Assembly (NCBI GenBank): GCA_030430495.1
Contig: JAUIKM010000001.1
Span: 1-64,000, forward strand
Direction of reading: 5' to 3'
From: a bacterium
Lineage (GTDB): Bacteria > Bacteroidota > Ignavibacteria > Kapaibacteriales > UBA7675
Length of the DNA: 64,000 nucleotides
Shown here: one piece after another, positions 50,985 to 60,416 of the stretch
Position numbering within the stretch: position 1 is the first letter of the stretch
Layout: each line of letters opens with the position of its first letter
Notes under the pieces: model-generated
The model's database searches: none
The model's input: the letters and a program-made list of their open reading frames with translations, nothing else
Told to the model about the DNA's origin: nothing
Translations under genes and position numbers: made by a program

Positions 50985-51005
50985 GCCGGCACTCATAGAA
51001 TGAAA

Positions 51006-51045
51006 AAACGCTCCGTTGAACTGTTCAGCGGAGCGTTTGTTTTTT
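51006..51045 (+). terminator. Rho-independent terminator after hydrolase-OsmC gene
   Basis: AAACGCTCCG (51006-51015) pairs with CGGAGCGTTT (51029-51038), followed by GTTTTTT. Confidence 0.9.
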
Positions 51046-51256
51046 GGCTTGAAACAGACGTATATGCGGCAATCTTTTCGACTGCGACTGACTCTCGCCT
51101 GGCCGTGCGAACACCTTAAACAAAAAAGCTCGAGACCAAACGACCTGTAACCTGCAACACAATGACGAGCAAAAGGAAAAAGCAAGCCACACGGCAGTGG
51201 GGCGAAGCGCTCTGCCAATGCCGTTAATCTCGATTGTGTTTAAGCCGCGCTGAATG
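51046..51256. other. Intergenic region with dispersed repeat element
   Basis: Contains a member of the short repeat family at 51176-51214 (AAAAAGCAAGCC ... GGCGAAGCGCTCTG), as at 11100-11147. No gene seen. Confidence 0.5.
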
Positions 51257-51463
51257 TTAAAAGTCGTCGTCGTCGTCGCGATTGCCGCTGCCGAATGCCA
51301 CAATATAGGTCATGATGAGGCCGGCGGGCGGGAACAACCACAGCAACGAAAGCCAGGGGTTATATCCGAGTTTGCGGTAGATGAAAAAGAAGGGGATGAC
51401 CCAAAGGATGGCGCCGACGACGCCGATGAAAAACGACACTGTTCCGGTGATCAGTTCAAACAT
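51257..51463 (-). CDS. Small two-helix membrane protein
   Basis: 68 residues with two membrane helices (about 4-28 and 38-58), a YRKLGYNPWLSLL turn and an acidic tail (NRDDDDDF). The turn pattern GYNPWLSLLWLFPPAGLI resembles small DUF805-like or superinfection-type membrane proteins, but I do not assign a family. Confidence 0.7.
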   Translation of the reverse strand: MFELITGTVSFFIGVVGAILWVIPFFFIYRKLGYNPWLSLLWLFPPAGLIMTYIVAFGSGNRDDDDDF

Positions 51464-51678
51464 AGTTCATTTCCCAGCAGTTAATACGAAAGACCGCGGC
51501 ACTTCCGCGGCGCATGAGGCGGTTGTGACCGGTTGCGTCTGTCCGGGCGATGCGGTCACACGGATTGCAACGGAAGATGAGTCGAATTGTTCAGAAAATC
51601 TTTATACTGCGCTCGCTTTTTTCTGAATTTCCTTGTTAGCCGGCGAATCAGAAACCTCGAACCCGGCGGGACGGCAGA

Positions 51679-53589
51679 GTGGGACAGTTTATACAACGAT
51701 GTTTGTTAACAGCAATTCTGATTGCGCTGTGTACAACGACGCTGCGCGCGGAGTTGAGTGTGGATGCCCCGCGCGTCATTGTCGTGGGCGATACAGTCGA
51801 TATTCACGTGCGGAGCGACGCCGCGTACGCGACGATCGAACTGGGCGGCAAACGTGAACAGATTGCACTGGAGAACGGCGAAGTCCACCTGTTCCGCGCC
51901 GCGGATGAGTGGCGGACCATGGAGCTGCGCGTCACCGCGGGCGAAGAAACATATGAGGCGAGCGTCGCGGCGATTCCAGGCTGGCTGACGCTGCTGCCGG
52001 CGCTGCTGGCTATCGGTCTGGCGCTGTGGCTGCGCGAAGTGATTCTCTCGCTCCTGCTCGGCGTGCTGAGCGGCGCGTGGATCGCAGGCGGGATGACCTT
52101 GGGCGGGCTGTGGTCGGCGCTGCTGGAGACAATTGACCGCTATATCCTGCACGCTCTGGTTCCGCCCGACGGCGATTCGTCGCACATCTCGATCATTGTG
52201 TTTTCGCTCATGATCGGCGGGCTGGTGGGGTTGATCAGCCGCAACGGCGGGACGCGCGGCATTGTGAAGTGGATCGCACCGCGTGCACGCACGTCGCAAC
52301 ACGGGCAGACGGCGACGGGACTGCTTGGCCTGGCGGTCTTTTTTGACGACTACGCAAACACGCTGGTCGTCGGCGGGGCGATGCGCCCGGTGGCCGACAA
52401 ACTGAAGATTTCGCGCGCCAAACTGGCTTACCTGGTCGACTCCACGGCCGCGCCGGTTTCGAGTCTGGCGCTGATTACCACCTGGATCGGATTTCAGGTG
52501 GGACTGCTGGACGAAGCACTCAAACACACGGGTCTGGCCAACGACGGCGGTTATGCGCTGTTTCTTGACATGCTGCCGTACAACTTCTATCCGCTGCTGG
52601 CAATCGCCTTTGTTTTTGTCATCGCACTCACAGGCCGCGATTTCGGGCCGATGCTCAAATCGGAACGCGCCGCGCAGCGCCTCGGCGCCGAAGGCAGCGG
52701 CCATACTCCCGCAACCGCGGCCGGCCCGGAGCCGGAAGAAGAAGCGGACATGCGTCCGCCGGAAGATATCAAGCACAGCGCGCTCAACGCCGTAATCCCT
52801 ATAGCACTTCTGATCGCGGCGACCATTGTCGGCCTGTTTGTAACCGGCGGCGGCGACGTCGCACGCGATTTTTTCGGCGCAGGCGACGAAGCCGCACGTT
52901 CGATTCGCGACATCATCGGCGCGGCCGATTCCTACAAGGCGATCCTTTGGGCCTCGCTTTTATCGGTAATCACGGCGGGCCTGCTCGGCGTCGTACGGCG
53001 GCTGATGACGCTGGAAGAGGGCGTCAAGGCCTGGTTTGCCGGAGCGCGTTCGATGCTGTTTGCCATGGTGGTGCTGGTAATGGCCTGGTCACTGGCGGCG
53101 GTCAACGCGGACCTGGGTACGGCGGGCGTTATCACGGCGGGAATCGGGGACTGGCTGCCGGTTTTTCTGCTTCCGGCATTGGTCTTTGTGCTGGCGGCCG
53201 CAACGGCTTTTGCAACGGGTTCCAGCTGGAGCGTGATGTCGATTCTGATACCGATCGTCGTGCCGCTGGCGGCGGCCATGGTCGGCCTGGACAATCCCGT
53301 CTTTTTTATGTCGGCCGCGGCGGTGCTGGCGGGCGCCGTCTGGGGCGACCACTGCTCACCGGTGTCGGACACGACAATCTTGTCTTCGATGGCGGCGGGT
53401 TGCGATCACATCGAACACGTGCGGACGCAGCTGCCTTACGCATTGTTGGTGGGAGGAACCGCGCTCTTTGTGTGTCTTGTGCCTGTTGCACTCGGCGCGC
53501 CCTGGTGGCTGATGCTGCCTGCGGCCGTGGGACTCCTCTTTTTTGTCATGCGTCGCTTCGGCAAACAGGCGGGTGAGGCAAGCTCCTGA
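51679..53589 (+). CDS. NhaC-family Na+/H+ antiporter with N-terminal extension
   Basis: 636 residues from GTG 51679. A signal-like segment (about 7-24) and a small beta-rich extracytoplasmic domain (residues about 25-95) precede the transporter. The NhaC core has about 11-12 helices, with GLAVFFDDYANTLVVGGAMRP, YLVDSTAAPVSSLALITTW, AFATGSSWSVMSILIP and GDHCSPVSDTTILSS, all typical of the family. It exchanges sodium for protons (or a related substrate) across the inner membrane. The N-terminal domain is an unusual addition. Confidence 0.9.
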   Translation: MGQFIQRCLLTAILIALCTTTLRAELSVDAPRVIVVGDTVDIHVRSDAAYATIELGGKREQIALENGEVHLFRAADEWRTMELRVTAGEETYEASVAAIPGWLTLLPALLAIGLALWLREVILSLLLGVLSGAWIAGGMTLGGLWSALLETIDRYILHALVPPDGDSSHISIIVFSLMIGGLVGLISRNGGTRGIVKWIAPRARTSQHGQTATGLLGLAVFFDDYANTLVVGGAMRPVADKLKISRAKLAYLVDSTAAPVSSLALITTWIGFQVGLLDEALKHTGLANDGGYALFLDMLPYNFYPLLAIAFVFVIALTGRDFGPMLKSERAAQRLGAEGSGHTPATAAGPEPEEEADMRPPEDIKHSALNAVIPIALLIAATIVGLFVTGGGDVARDFFGAGDEAARSIRDIIGAADSYKAILWASLLSVITAGLLGVVRRLMTLEEGVKAWFAGARSMLFAMVVLVMAWSLAAVNADLGTAGVITAGIGDWLPVFLLPALVFVLAAATAFATGSSWSVMSILIPIVVPLAAAMVGLDNPVFFMSAAAVLAGAVWGDHCSPVSDTTILSSMAAGCDHIEHVRTQLPYALLVGGTALFVCLVPVALGAPWWLMLPAAVGLLFFVMRRFGKQAGEASS

Positions 53590-53850
53590 TCGCTTAAATA
53601 CTGTCGCAAAGAGCGCATTTATACATGCGCGGCGCAGGCCTGAGCGGAGTTGAGAGGACGTTCCACTAAATTGCATTTTATTCAATGCCGGAAAGTTGTA
53701 ATATCGCGCGCCCGAATTGCCCCCCGACGGCATGCGCCAAACACATCGTGTAACGCTTCTCCCGTACCGCGGTTTCCCCGCAAGTTCAACGTACTTACAG
53801 CAGACTCCGCCTGTGAGCGGTTTTATCCGAGCAGACAAAGGACATTCACT

Positions 53851-56532
53851 ATGATGCGCGTCGTATCCGCGTTGGTGCTGATTTTTGTGTTTTTCACTGG
53901 TGTTGAATTTGTGCAGGCCCAGAACCGCGCCAACGTCTGGTACCTGGGCGACCGCGCGGGAATTGACTTCAACCAGACGCCGCCGGCGCCGCTGCTTGAC
54001 AGTCCCGAACGGACGGTTGAAGGCTGTGCGACCATCTGCGACCCCGCCACCGGCGACCTGCTGATGTATACCAACGGCTACCACATTTTTAACGCCGACG
54101 GCAACATCATGGAAAACGGCGAGGGCATCCACTTCTGGCCCTGTAACCGCAGTGCAATGCAGGGTGCGCTGATCGTGCCGGTACCGGAAAATCCCGACGG
54201 TTACTACGTCTTTACCTCCGATTGTTTTGAAGCGAACGTACAGGATGCGGGTGTCGGCAACGGCACGCGCGTGGCGACGGTTGACATGTCCGCCAACGGC
54301 GGTCTTGGCCGCGTCACGGAGCTGCGCCGCAAGCTGACCGACCAGTCGACCGAGCAAATCAGCGGCGTGCAGCACTGCAACAACCGCGACTACTGGGTTG
54401 CGACGCGCGAATACGGCAACCTGACAATCAATATGCACCTGGTCTCGCCCAAGGGCATCGAAGCCAATAAAGTTGTCAATATCGGCCTGGTGCCCGCCAA
54501 CAATTTTCCCGGCGTGCTCAAGTTTTCGTCCAATGGCGACTGGCTGGTATCGACCACCTACAGCGTCGATGCCGGCGTGGTGCCGGGCACGGCCGTGGAA
54601 TTGTACCGCTTTGACCGCCGCACGGGCCTGCTCAGCGACGGCATCATTCTGGAACAGGACCTGGCGATCACCGGCGCTGAGTTTTCGCCCGACAACAGCA
54701 AACTCTACATCAACATGCGCGACGGCTCGGGCGGACGCATCACGCTGTTCCAATACGATCTGGCGGCCGGCAGCGCTCAGGACATCAAAAATTCCGGCAC
54801 GGCGATCAGCGACTCGCAGCTGTCAGGCTCGGGGCTCGGCGTCATGCAACTGGCTCCCAACGGGTGGATCTTTGTCTCGGCGCTGCTGTCGACCGACATT
54901 CTCGGGTACATTCCGAATCCCAATGATCCTGCCGCGAGCGTAGTGCTCAACCTGCCGGGTTCACCCGAAGGGTTCGATCTGCAGAATCGCCAGGTGGCCA
55001 TCAGCATGCCGAACTTTGTCTGTTCATTTCTGGGTGACAACGAACTGAGTCCGGCCGAGTGTCCGCTGCCGGAACGCTCTCAGTTCAGCGTGAGCGACAA
55101 CAACTTCTGTCCGGGCGAGTGCATTGACTTTACTGATGAGTCGATCGGAGCGGAGTATTGGCTGTGGTCTTTTGAAGGCGGAACGCCGGACATGTCGACC
55201 GACGCCTCGCCGCAGGGCATCTGTTTCAACACACCCGGAACCTATACGGTCCGCCAGTGCGTCGGCAATGGCAACGGGGAAGTGTTCAGCGAACAGACAA
55301 TTACCGTGCGCGGCGACTGCTCGGTGCCCACGGCGCAGTTCACGGTAGATCGCTCGTCGATCTGCGCGGGCGAGTGTGTGGCCATCTCCAACACGACCAT
55401 CGGCGCTACCAGCTACGAGTGGGATTTTACCGGCGCATCCAACATCACGGCATCGACCGATCAGTTTCCCCCGAATGTCTGTTACGACACTCCGGGCACC
55501 TACACAATCCAGCTGCGCGCGCTCAACGACGTCGGCAGCAACTCGGCCAGCGTCCTGATTGAGGTGACCGACTGTCCGACGGTCGTGGCGGATTTCAGCG
55601 TCGATCGCACGCAGATTTGTCGCGGCGAGTGCATCAGCATTACAAATACGTCGCAGTCGGCCGACAGCTATAACTGGGTGTTCAACGGCGGCAATCCTGG
55701 CGGAAGTACGGATCGCGATCCCGGCAGCGTATGTTACCCGAATGCAGGCACTTACACCATTTTGCTGACCGCCTCGAACGACTTCGGCTCGGACGCGGAA
55801 AGCATTGATATTACTGTACTTGACGACAATGTTCTCACTGCCTCGCTGCCGAACGGCCTCGAAGCCGGACTCAACTCCGAAATTGAAATCCCGGTCACAA
55901 TCACGGTCAACGAACCGAATACGGTCATTCAGATTCCGGCGCTGCTGCTCGAGTTGCAGGCCGACTCGCGACTGCTCGATTTCACCGGCGCGGAAGGCGT
56001 CAATGCCTTTGCCGCAAAATCCGAGGGCTCAGTACTCAGCGCCGCACTGGAATTCACAAACCTGACGCTCAATTCGGGCGCAAACGAGGTCGCCGTGGTG
56101 CGCGCCCGTACGCTGCACGGACGTCCGGAAACAACGACCGACCTGCAACTCTTCCTCGGTGATCTGGAGGCGGACGACTGCATTTCGCTGGCATTTAGCG
56201 ACGGTTCGTTCACGCAGACCAATGTCTGCTCCGATCAGGAAGTGCAGCTTGCGTCGAATAGCTTCGGCATCGTCAATGTCTCGCCCAATCCTTCGGACAG
56301 CGACGTTCGCGTCGGCGTTCAGAGCGAGGTTCCCGGCACGCACACGCTGGAACTCATCTCGGTCTGGGGCGAGCGGCTGGCCGGCAAGTCGTGGGAAAGT
56401 CGTCCCGCGGCGGGGCAGGTACTGGCGCAGAATGTCCGCTTCGATGTGGCCGGTTTGCCTGCCGGTGTGTATCTTTTGCGTTTGCGCACGGCGGCGGGAT
56501 CGGCAACTGAGAGGATTGTCGTCGGCCGCTGA
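53851..56532 (+). CDS. Large T9SS cargo protein with propeller-like and PKD-like domains
   Basis: 893 residues from ATG 53851 (AAAGGA eight bases upstream); a signal peptide ends at VQAQ. Residues about 25-410 look like a beta-propeller (NVWYLGDRAGIDF, GVLKFSSNGDWLV, GAEFSPDNSKLYINM). Then come three PKD-like repeats, each with a Cys pair and C(I/V)(D/A/S)(F/I)(T/S)(D/N) start, such as CPGECIDFTDESIGAEYWLW. A cohesin-like section (about 730-850) and a T9SS sorting domain (VNVSPNPSDSDVRVGVQ ... AGVYLLRLRTAAG) end it. Exported to the cell surface. The C-terminus is complete. Confidence 0.88.
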   Translation: MMRVVSALVLIFVFFTGVEFVQAQNRANVWYLGDRAGIDFNQTPPAPLLDSPERTVEGCATICDPATGDLLMYTNGYHIFNADGNIMENGEGIHFWPCNRSAMQGALIVPVPENPDGYYVFTSDCFEANVQDAGVGNGTRVATVDMSANGGLGRVTELRRKLTDQSTEQISGVQHCNNRDYWVATREYGNLTINMHLVSPKGIEANKVVNIGLVPANNFPGVLKFSSNGDWLVSTTYSVDAGVVPGTAVELYRFDRRTGLLSDGIILEQDLAITGAEFSPDNSKLYINMRDGSGGRITLFQYDLAAGSAQDIKNSGTAISDSQLSGSGLGVMQLAPNGWIFVSALLSTDILGYIPNPNDPAASVVLNLPGSPEGFDLQNRQVAISMPNFVCSFLGDNELSPAECPLPERSQFSVSDNNFCPGECIDFTDESIGAEYWLWSFEGGTPDMSTDASPQGICFNTPGTYTVRQCVGNGNGEVFSEQTITVRGDCSVPTAQFTVDRSSICAGECVAISNTTIGATSYEWDFTGASNITASTDQFPPNVCYDTPGTYTIQLRALNDVGSNSASVLIEVTDCPTVVADFSVDRTQICRGECISITNTSQSADSYNWVFNGGNPGGSTDRDPGSVCYPNAGTYTILLTASNDFGSDAESIDITVLDDNVLTASLPNGLEAGLNSEIEIPVTITVNEPNTVIQIPALLLELQADSRLLDFTGAEGVNAFAAKSEGSVLSAALEFTNLTLNSGANEVAVVRARTLHGRPETTTDLQLFLGDLEADDCISLAFSDGSFTQTNVCSDQEVQLASNSFGIVNVSPNPSDSDVRVGVQSEVPGTHTLELISVWGERLAGKSWESRPAAGQVLAQNVRFDVAGLPAGVYLLRLRTAAGSATERIVVGR

Positions 56533-56559
56533 TCACTGAATCTCCCTTTTCCGACCGTC

Positions 56560-56838
56560 ATGTCCGAATCAACACCAGCGCCATCCGGTCGCGCTGTCTG
56601 GGTCGTCGTTCTGCTTTTGTTCAGCACGGCGGCCCTTACCATACCTTTATTGTTTGGCTCCGGGCCCGGAATTGCGGGTTTGCCCGGTTGGGCCGTGGCG
56701 CTCGTGGTTTTGCAGCTCGTATTTGCCGCGGCTGTGTGGTTGTTTGTGCGCAGCTTCTGGACGCGTGAGTCCGCCGCATTTGACGATCCCGACCGCGACG
56801 GTTCCTCCCATTCAGGACCGGGCGGGGGACGGGCATGA
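56560..56838 (+). CDS. Small membrane subunit partnered with SSS symporter
   Basis: 92 residues with two membrane helices (about 12-30 and 43-64) and a polar Asp/Gly/Ser tail. Its stop overlaps the start of the symporter gene (ATGA). Sodium:solute symporters are often preceded by such short two-helix proteins (DUF485/DUF3311/DUF4212 types). Which family this one belongs to I cannot tell. Confidence 0.75.
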   Translation: MSESTPAPSGRAVWVVVLLLFSTAALTIPLLFGSGPGIAGLPGWAVALVVLQLVFAAAVWLFVRSFWTRESAAFDDPDRDGSSHSGPGGGRA

Positions 56839-58286
56839 GTCTGACCACGATCATCCTGCTCATTCTGGGCTTCTACCTTTTACTGACTCTTTTGCTTGGC
56901 CTGCGCGGGACGCGCGCCGGGTCGGGAGCGGCGGACGAGTACTTCCTTGCGGGGCGCTCGATCGGTCCGCTTGTGATGTTTTTCACTCTTGTAGCCACCA
57001 ATTTCAGCGCATTCTTTTTCCTTGGATTTGCCGGCAAGGCTTACCACGTCGGTTATGCATTTTACGGCGTGATGAGTTTTGGGACGGCGCTCGTGGCCGT
57101 CACGCTTTATCTCGTCGGCGACCGCGCCTGGCGCCTCGGCAAATCTACCGGCGCCATTTCTCCGGCCGAGTTGATCGGCGGGCGGCTGAACAGTCGCGCG
57201 TTGCGCCTGCTCGTACTGGCGGTAATGCTCATTTTTACGCTGCCGTATCTGGCCTTGCAGCCGATTGGCGCCGGCCTGCTGCTGGAGCGGTTGACGGGCA
57301 TTCCGTATTTCTACGGCGCGGCCGGGCTGACGGTGATCATCGTCATGTATGTGTACGTTGGCGGCATGCGCAGCGTCGCCTGGACGGACGTGCTGCAGGG
57401 TGCGTTGATGTTCGCGCTGATTATTGTGGCGGTTGTGGTGATCGCGCAGGAGTTCGGCGGCATCGGTCCCGCCAACGAGGCCGTATTTGCACACCGTCCA
57501 CAGATGTTCGACGCCTTCGGGGCCGACGGCTCGCTCGGGATTGAGCGCTGGGCGGCGCTGATGCTGCTCTGGCCGCTGGCCGTTCCGATGTTCCCGCACA
57601 TGTTCATGCGCTTTTTCACCATGCGTTCGGCGCGTTCAATGCATCTTGCTGCCGTCTCCTATCCGCTCGTGACAGCGCTGCTGTTCCTGATGCCCGTCAT
57701 GATCGGCGTGTGGGGCGGCGAGATTTTCCCGGACCTCGTCGGCAAGGAAGCCGATTCAATCCTGCCGATGATGGTCACGCAATTTTCTTCCGACTTGCTC
57801 AGCGCGCTGGTCATGGTCGGCGCACTGGCGGCTTTTATGTCCACAATGGACTCTCAACTTCTGGCGATGAGCACCATGCTGACGCGCGACGTCTATATCG
57901 AACACGTCCGTCCCGGGGCAGGCATGAACGAGCAGGTGTTGGTCGGGCGCGTTCTTGTGCCGGTACTTGCGGCGCTGGGACTTTTGATAGCCGTCCTCGA
58001 ACCCGCCGGTATATTTGACATTGTGACGGCCGCATTCAGCGGATTGGCGGCACTGTTTCCGGCGGCGATGGCGGCACTGTACACGCCGTGGATTCGGCCG
58101 GGTTGGTGCATCGCATCCATTGTTGCGGGCGAAAGCATTGTCATCGGCCATGCGACAAATTTGCTGCCCGATGCATGGCTGTTCGGTTCGGAGCCGATCG
58201 CGGGAATTGTCATTGCAGGCGGACTGATATGTGTGATCGGGGCGTTGCGAGGGAGGGCTGCCGGCGCGCATCGGGGCTCGCGTTGA
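56835..58286 (+). CDS. Sodium:solute symporter family protein
   Basis: 483 residues with about 12-13 membrane helices. SSS-family features include DEYFLAGRSIGPLVMFFTLVATNFSAF (core EYFLAGRSIGPLV) in helix 1, YVYVGGMRSVAWTDVLQGALM and AAFMSTMDSQLLAMSTMLTRDVY, the latter holding the conserved Ser/Thr sodium-site region. It imports an organic solute with sodium. The substrate cannot be read. Possibly a monocarboxylate or amino acid, given the small partner subunit. Confidence 0.93.
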   Translation: MSLTTIILLILGFYLLLTLLLGLRGTRAGSGAADEYFLAGRSIGPLVMFFTLVATNFSAFFFLGFAGKAYHVGYAFYGVMSFGTALVAVTLYLVGDRAWRLGKSTGAISPAELIGGRLNSRALRLLVLAVMLIFTLPYLALQPIGAGLLLERLTGIPYFYGAAGLTVIIVMYVYVGGMRSVAWTDVLQGALMFALIIVAVVVIAQEFGGIGPANEAVFAHRPQMFDAFGADGSLGIERWAALMLLWPLAVPMFPHMFMRFFTMRSARSMHLAAVSYPLVTALLFLMPVMIGVWGGEIFPDLVGKEADSILPMMVTQFSSDLLSALVMVGALAAFMSTMDSQLLAMSTMLTRDVYIEHVRPGAGMNEQVLVGRVLVPVLAALGLLIAVLEPAGIFDIVTAAFSGLAALFPAAMAALYTPWIRPGWCIASIVAGESIVIGHATNLLPDAWLFGSEPIAGIVIAGGLICVIGALRGRAAGAHRGSR

Positions 58287-58434
58287 TGTGCCGGCTACCC
58301 TGCTGGAGGATCGAGAATTATTCGAAATCCACGCGTTGCCAATTTCATTCCATTGGTCACATTTTCCCCGGTCTGGTGAAGAATATAATGTATCTTGGAG
58401 GCTGTTTCGGCTCACATTAGCGATTGGAAGGTGA

Positions 58435-59406
58435 ATGTCTAACGACTACGACGCATTGTATACGAAAAAGGGATTGATTTCCCACCCCGATTGGAACCTG
58501 GTTGGTGAAACCGTATTCGGGAATGTCAGCGAAGGCGACTACACGGAGGTGCATCGCAGCTTCGCAGAGGAATGGCTGCAGCGGCTCTGCCGCGATCTGG
58601 GCGGCAAGTACCACCTGAGCGCAACGGACAACTTCCTGATCGTCAGCAACCAGGAAGGCGCTTTCCTGAAGTCGATCGAGCGTTTTGCCGAGGCTACGCT
58701 GAGCCTGGTGCAGGAAAAACTCGGCCGCATCGCCTCGTCGGTGCGCGCTCCGCAGGTGCTGCTGTTGCTGCACAATGAACGGCTCTACAAGCGCTACGTG
58801 GAGCACTATCTGCCGCTGGAGGAAGTCGAAGGCGCGCCCGGAACGGCCATCCGCGAGGGCTACGGCCACTACGTTTATCTGGCCGACGACTTTGAAGAAT
58901 TCCACGGCCTCTACGCTCAGGAAATTGCCATGTGGCTGATGATGGATCTCACCATGCTGCCGCAGTGGTTGGGCGAGGGTCTCAGCCTGTGGATGGAGTA
59001 CGAAGCCACCAACGAAGCGCCGATCCAGCTGTCGCGCGAGTTGAAGGAAGGTCACTACGCCCTGTGGGATGAGGAGAGCATCCAGACTTTCTGGACCGGC
59101 GAGTGTTTTTTCAACAGCGATGAAACGGGCCTCCTTGCCGCCAGCATGGCGGACGTGCTGCTGAAGAACGCGCAAAAACAGGCGCCCAACCGCGACGCAT
59201 TTGAAGATTTTGTTCTGGAAGCTGATTACAACGACGCCGGCGCCGGTGCGGCGCAACGTCACCTCAACACTACGCTGGGTACGTTGGTGGCGCGTTTTCT
59301 GGGGCGGGGAGCATGGGAGCCCGCCGTCGTCGACACGCCCGAGGGCCCGCGCCTGGCGCACGGTCCGCACGACGACGAAGACTACAATGAAGACGGCGAA
59401 GACTAG
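58435..59406 (+). CDS. Degenerate gluzincin (peptidase MA-like) protein
   Basis: 323 residues, cytoplasmic (no signal). Around residue 160 the arrangement LYAQEIAMWLMMDLTMLPQWLGEGLSLWMEYE parallels peptidase-MA/DUF1570-type proteins (HExxH, then LPxWLxEGLAxxxE); its two parts are YAQEIAMWLMMD and LPQWLGEGLSLWMEY. The two zinc His are replaced (QEIAM), while the downstream Glu is kept. It is thus probably an inactive member with a binding role. The tail is very acidic (HDDEDYNEDGED). The assignment rests on pattern only. Confidence 0.55.
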   Translation: MSNDYDALYTKKGLISHPDWNLVGETVFGNVSEGDYTEVHRSFAEEWLQRLCRDLGGKYHLSATDNFLIVSNQEGAFLKSIERFAEATLSLVQEKLGRIASSVRAPQVLLLLHNERLYKRYVEHYLPLEEVEGAPGTAIREGYGHYVYLADDFEEFHGLYAQEIAMWLMMDLTMLPQWLGEGLSLWMEYEATNEAPIQLSRELKEGHYALWDEESIQTFWTGECFFNSDETGLLAASMADVLLKNAQKQAPNRDAFEDFVLEADYNDAGAGAAQRHLNTTLGTLVARFLGRGAWEPAVVDTPEGPRLAHGPHDDEDYNEDGED

Positions 59407-59501
59407 AAGCAACGGCGGAAGTCGGCTTTCATCGTATCTTGAACGCCGGCACGTCAGGCGCCGGGAGCCACGGCGCACCGTCATGAAACAGCTGGTACGA
59501 T

Positions 59502-60305
59502 ATGCGCGAAATCCGAGTTGAATCCTGGGAAGAACTGAACGAAAAATTGTTTGAGGATTCCTGGGTGGCACACCTGGGGCGCTTCCGCTCCAACTTTGCT
59601 TTTCGCGGACTTTCTCACGCCAGCTATCGACTGAAAACGAGTCTTTCGCGACTTGGCGGGCGCTACGGCGAACTCGAATCGCACCTGCTGCGCAACTTCC
59701 GCAAGTATGCGCACCGCAACGCGGAGCGGCGAGACTCACTCTGGGAATGGCTCTCACTGGCGCAACACCACGGACTGCCGACGCGCCTGCTGGACTGGAC
59801 CTTTTCTCCCTTTGTGGCTTTGCACTTCGTGACAGCAGCTGTGGAGCACTTTAACGTCGACGGCGTAGTCTGGTGTATTGACTTTGTGCGTCTGAAAGAC
59901 GCGTTGCCGCCGTCGCTGCGAAGCATGCTGGAAGAAGAGGGGAGCAATGTTTTTACGGTCGATATGCTTGATCGCGGCGCGGGAAGTTTGCAGGCATTTC
60001 AGAATCTCTCGCCGAATCAATTTGTCGCGTTTTTTGAGCCGCCCTCGCTCGACGACCGTATCATTAACCAATTTGCGTTGTTTTCAGTGATGTCCAACGC
60101 CGAATCGATGTTGGACGACTGGCTGGAAAAACACATACATCTGGCCAAGCGCATTGTTATTCCCGCGGAGTTGAAATGGGAAGTGCGCGACAAACTGGAC
60201 CAGGCGAACATCAACGAACGGGTGCTGTTTCCCGGTCTTGACGGCTTGAGCTTCTGGCTTAAACGGCACTACGCGCCCCGGCAAAATGCCCTGCCCGGAC
60301 TCTGA
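59502..60305 (+). CDS. FRG domain-containing protein
   Basis: 267 residues. The FRG signature is clear: FAFRGLSHASYRLKTSLSRLG (core FRGLSHASYRLKTSL; residues 33-50), then WEWLSLAQHHGLPTRLLDWTFSPFVALHFV (core AQHHGLPTRLLDW; about 82-110) and the C-terminal RIVIPAELKWEVRDKLDQANI region. FRG domains occur in defence and toxin-like proteins and in uncharacterised cytoplasmic proteins; the activity is not settled. It follows the degenerate peptidase gene by 95 bp in the same direction. Confidence 0.93.
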   Translation: MREIRVESWEELNEKLFEDSWVAHLGRFRSNFAFRGLSHASYRLKTSLSRLGGRYGELESHLLRNFRKYAHRNAERRDSLWEWLSLAQHHGLPTRLLDWTFSPFVALHFVTAAVEHFNVDGVVWCIDFVRLKDALPPSLRSMLEEEGSNVFTVDMLDRGAGSLQAFQNLSPNQFVAFFEPPSLDDRIINQFALFSVMSNAESMLDDWLEKHIHLAKRIVIPAELKWEVRDKLDQANINERVLFPGLDGLSFWLKRHYAPRQNALPGL

Positions 60306-60327
60306 ATCCGATTAAGTGTTTTATTTA

Positions 60328-60351
60328 CTCGACGGGAGGCCGTCCGTCGAG
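60328..60351. other. Short perfect hairpin in the leader of the VWA gene
   Basis: CTCGACGG / CCGTCGAG with an eight-base loop, no T run on either side. It may be part of a leader structure rather than a terminator. Confidence 0.4.
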
Positions 60352-60416
60352 ACGTCCGGAAGCACAGCGTGTCAAACTGATTCAGTTTGGACTCAAACCA
60401 TACCCCTGGAGATACA

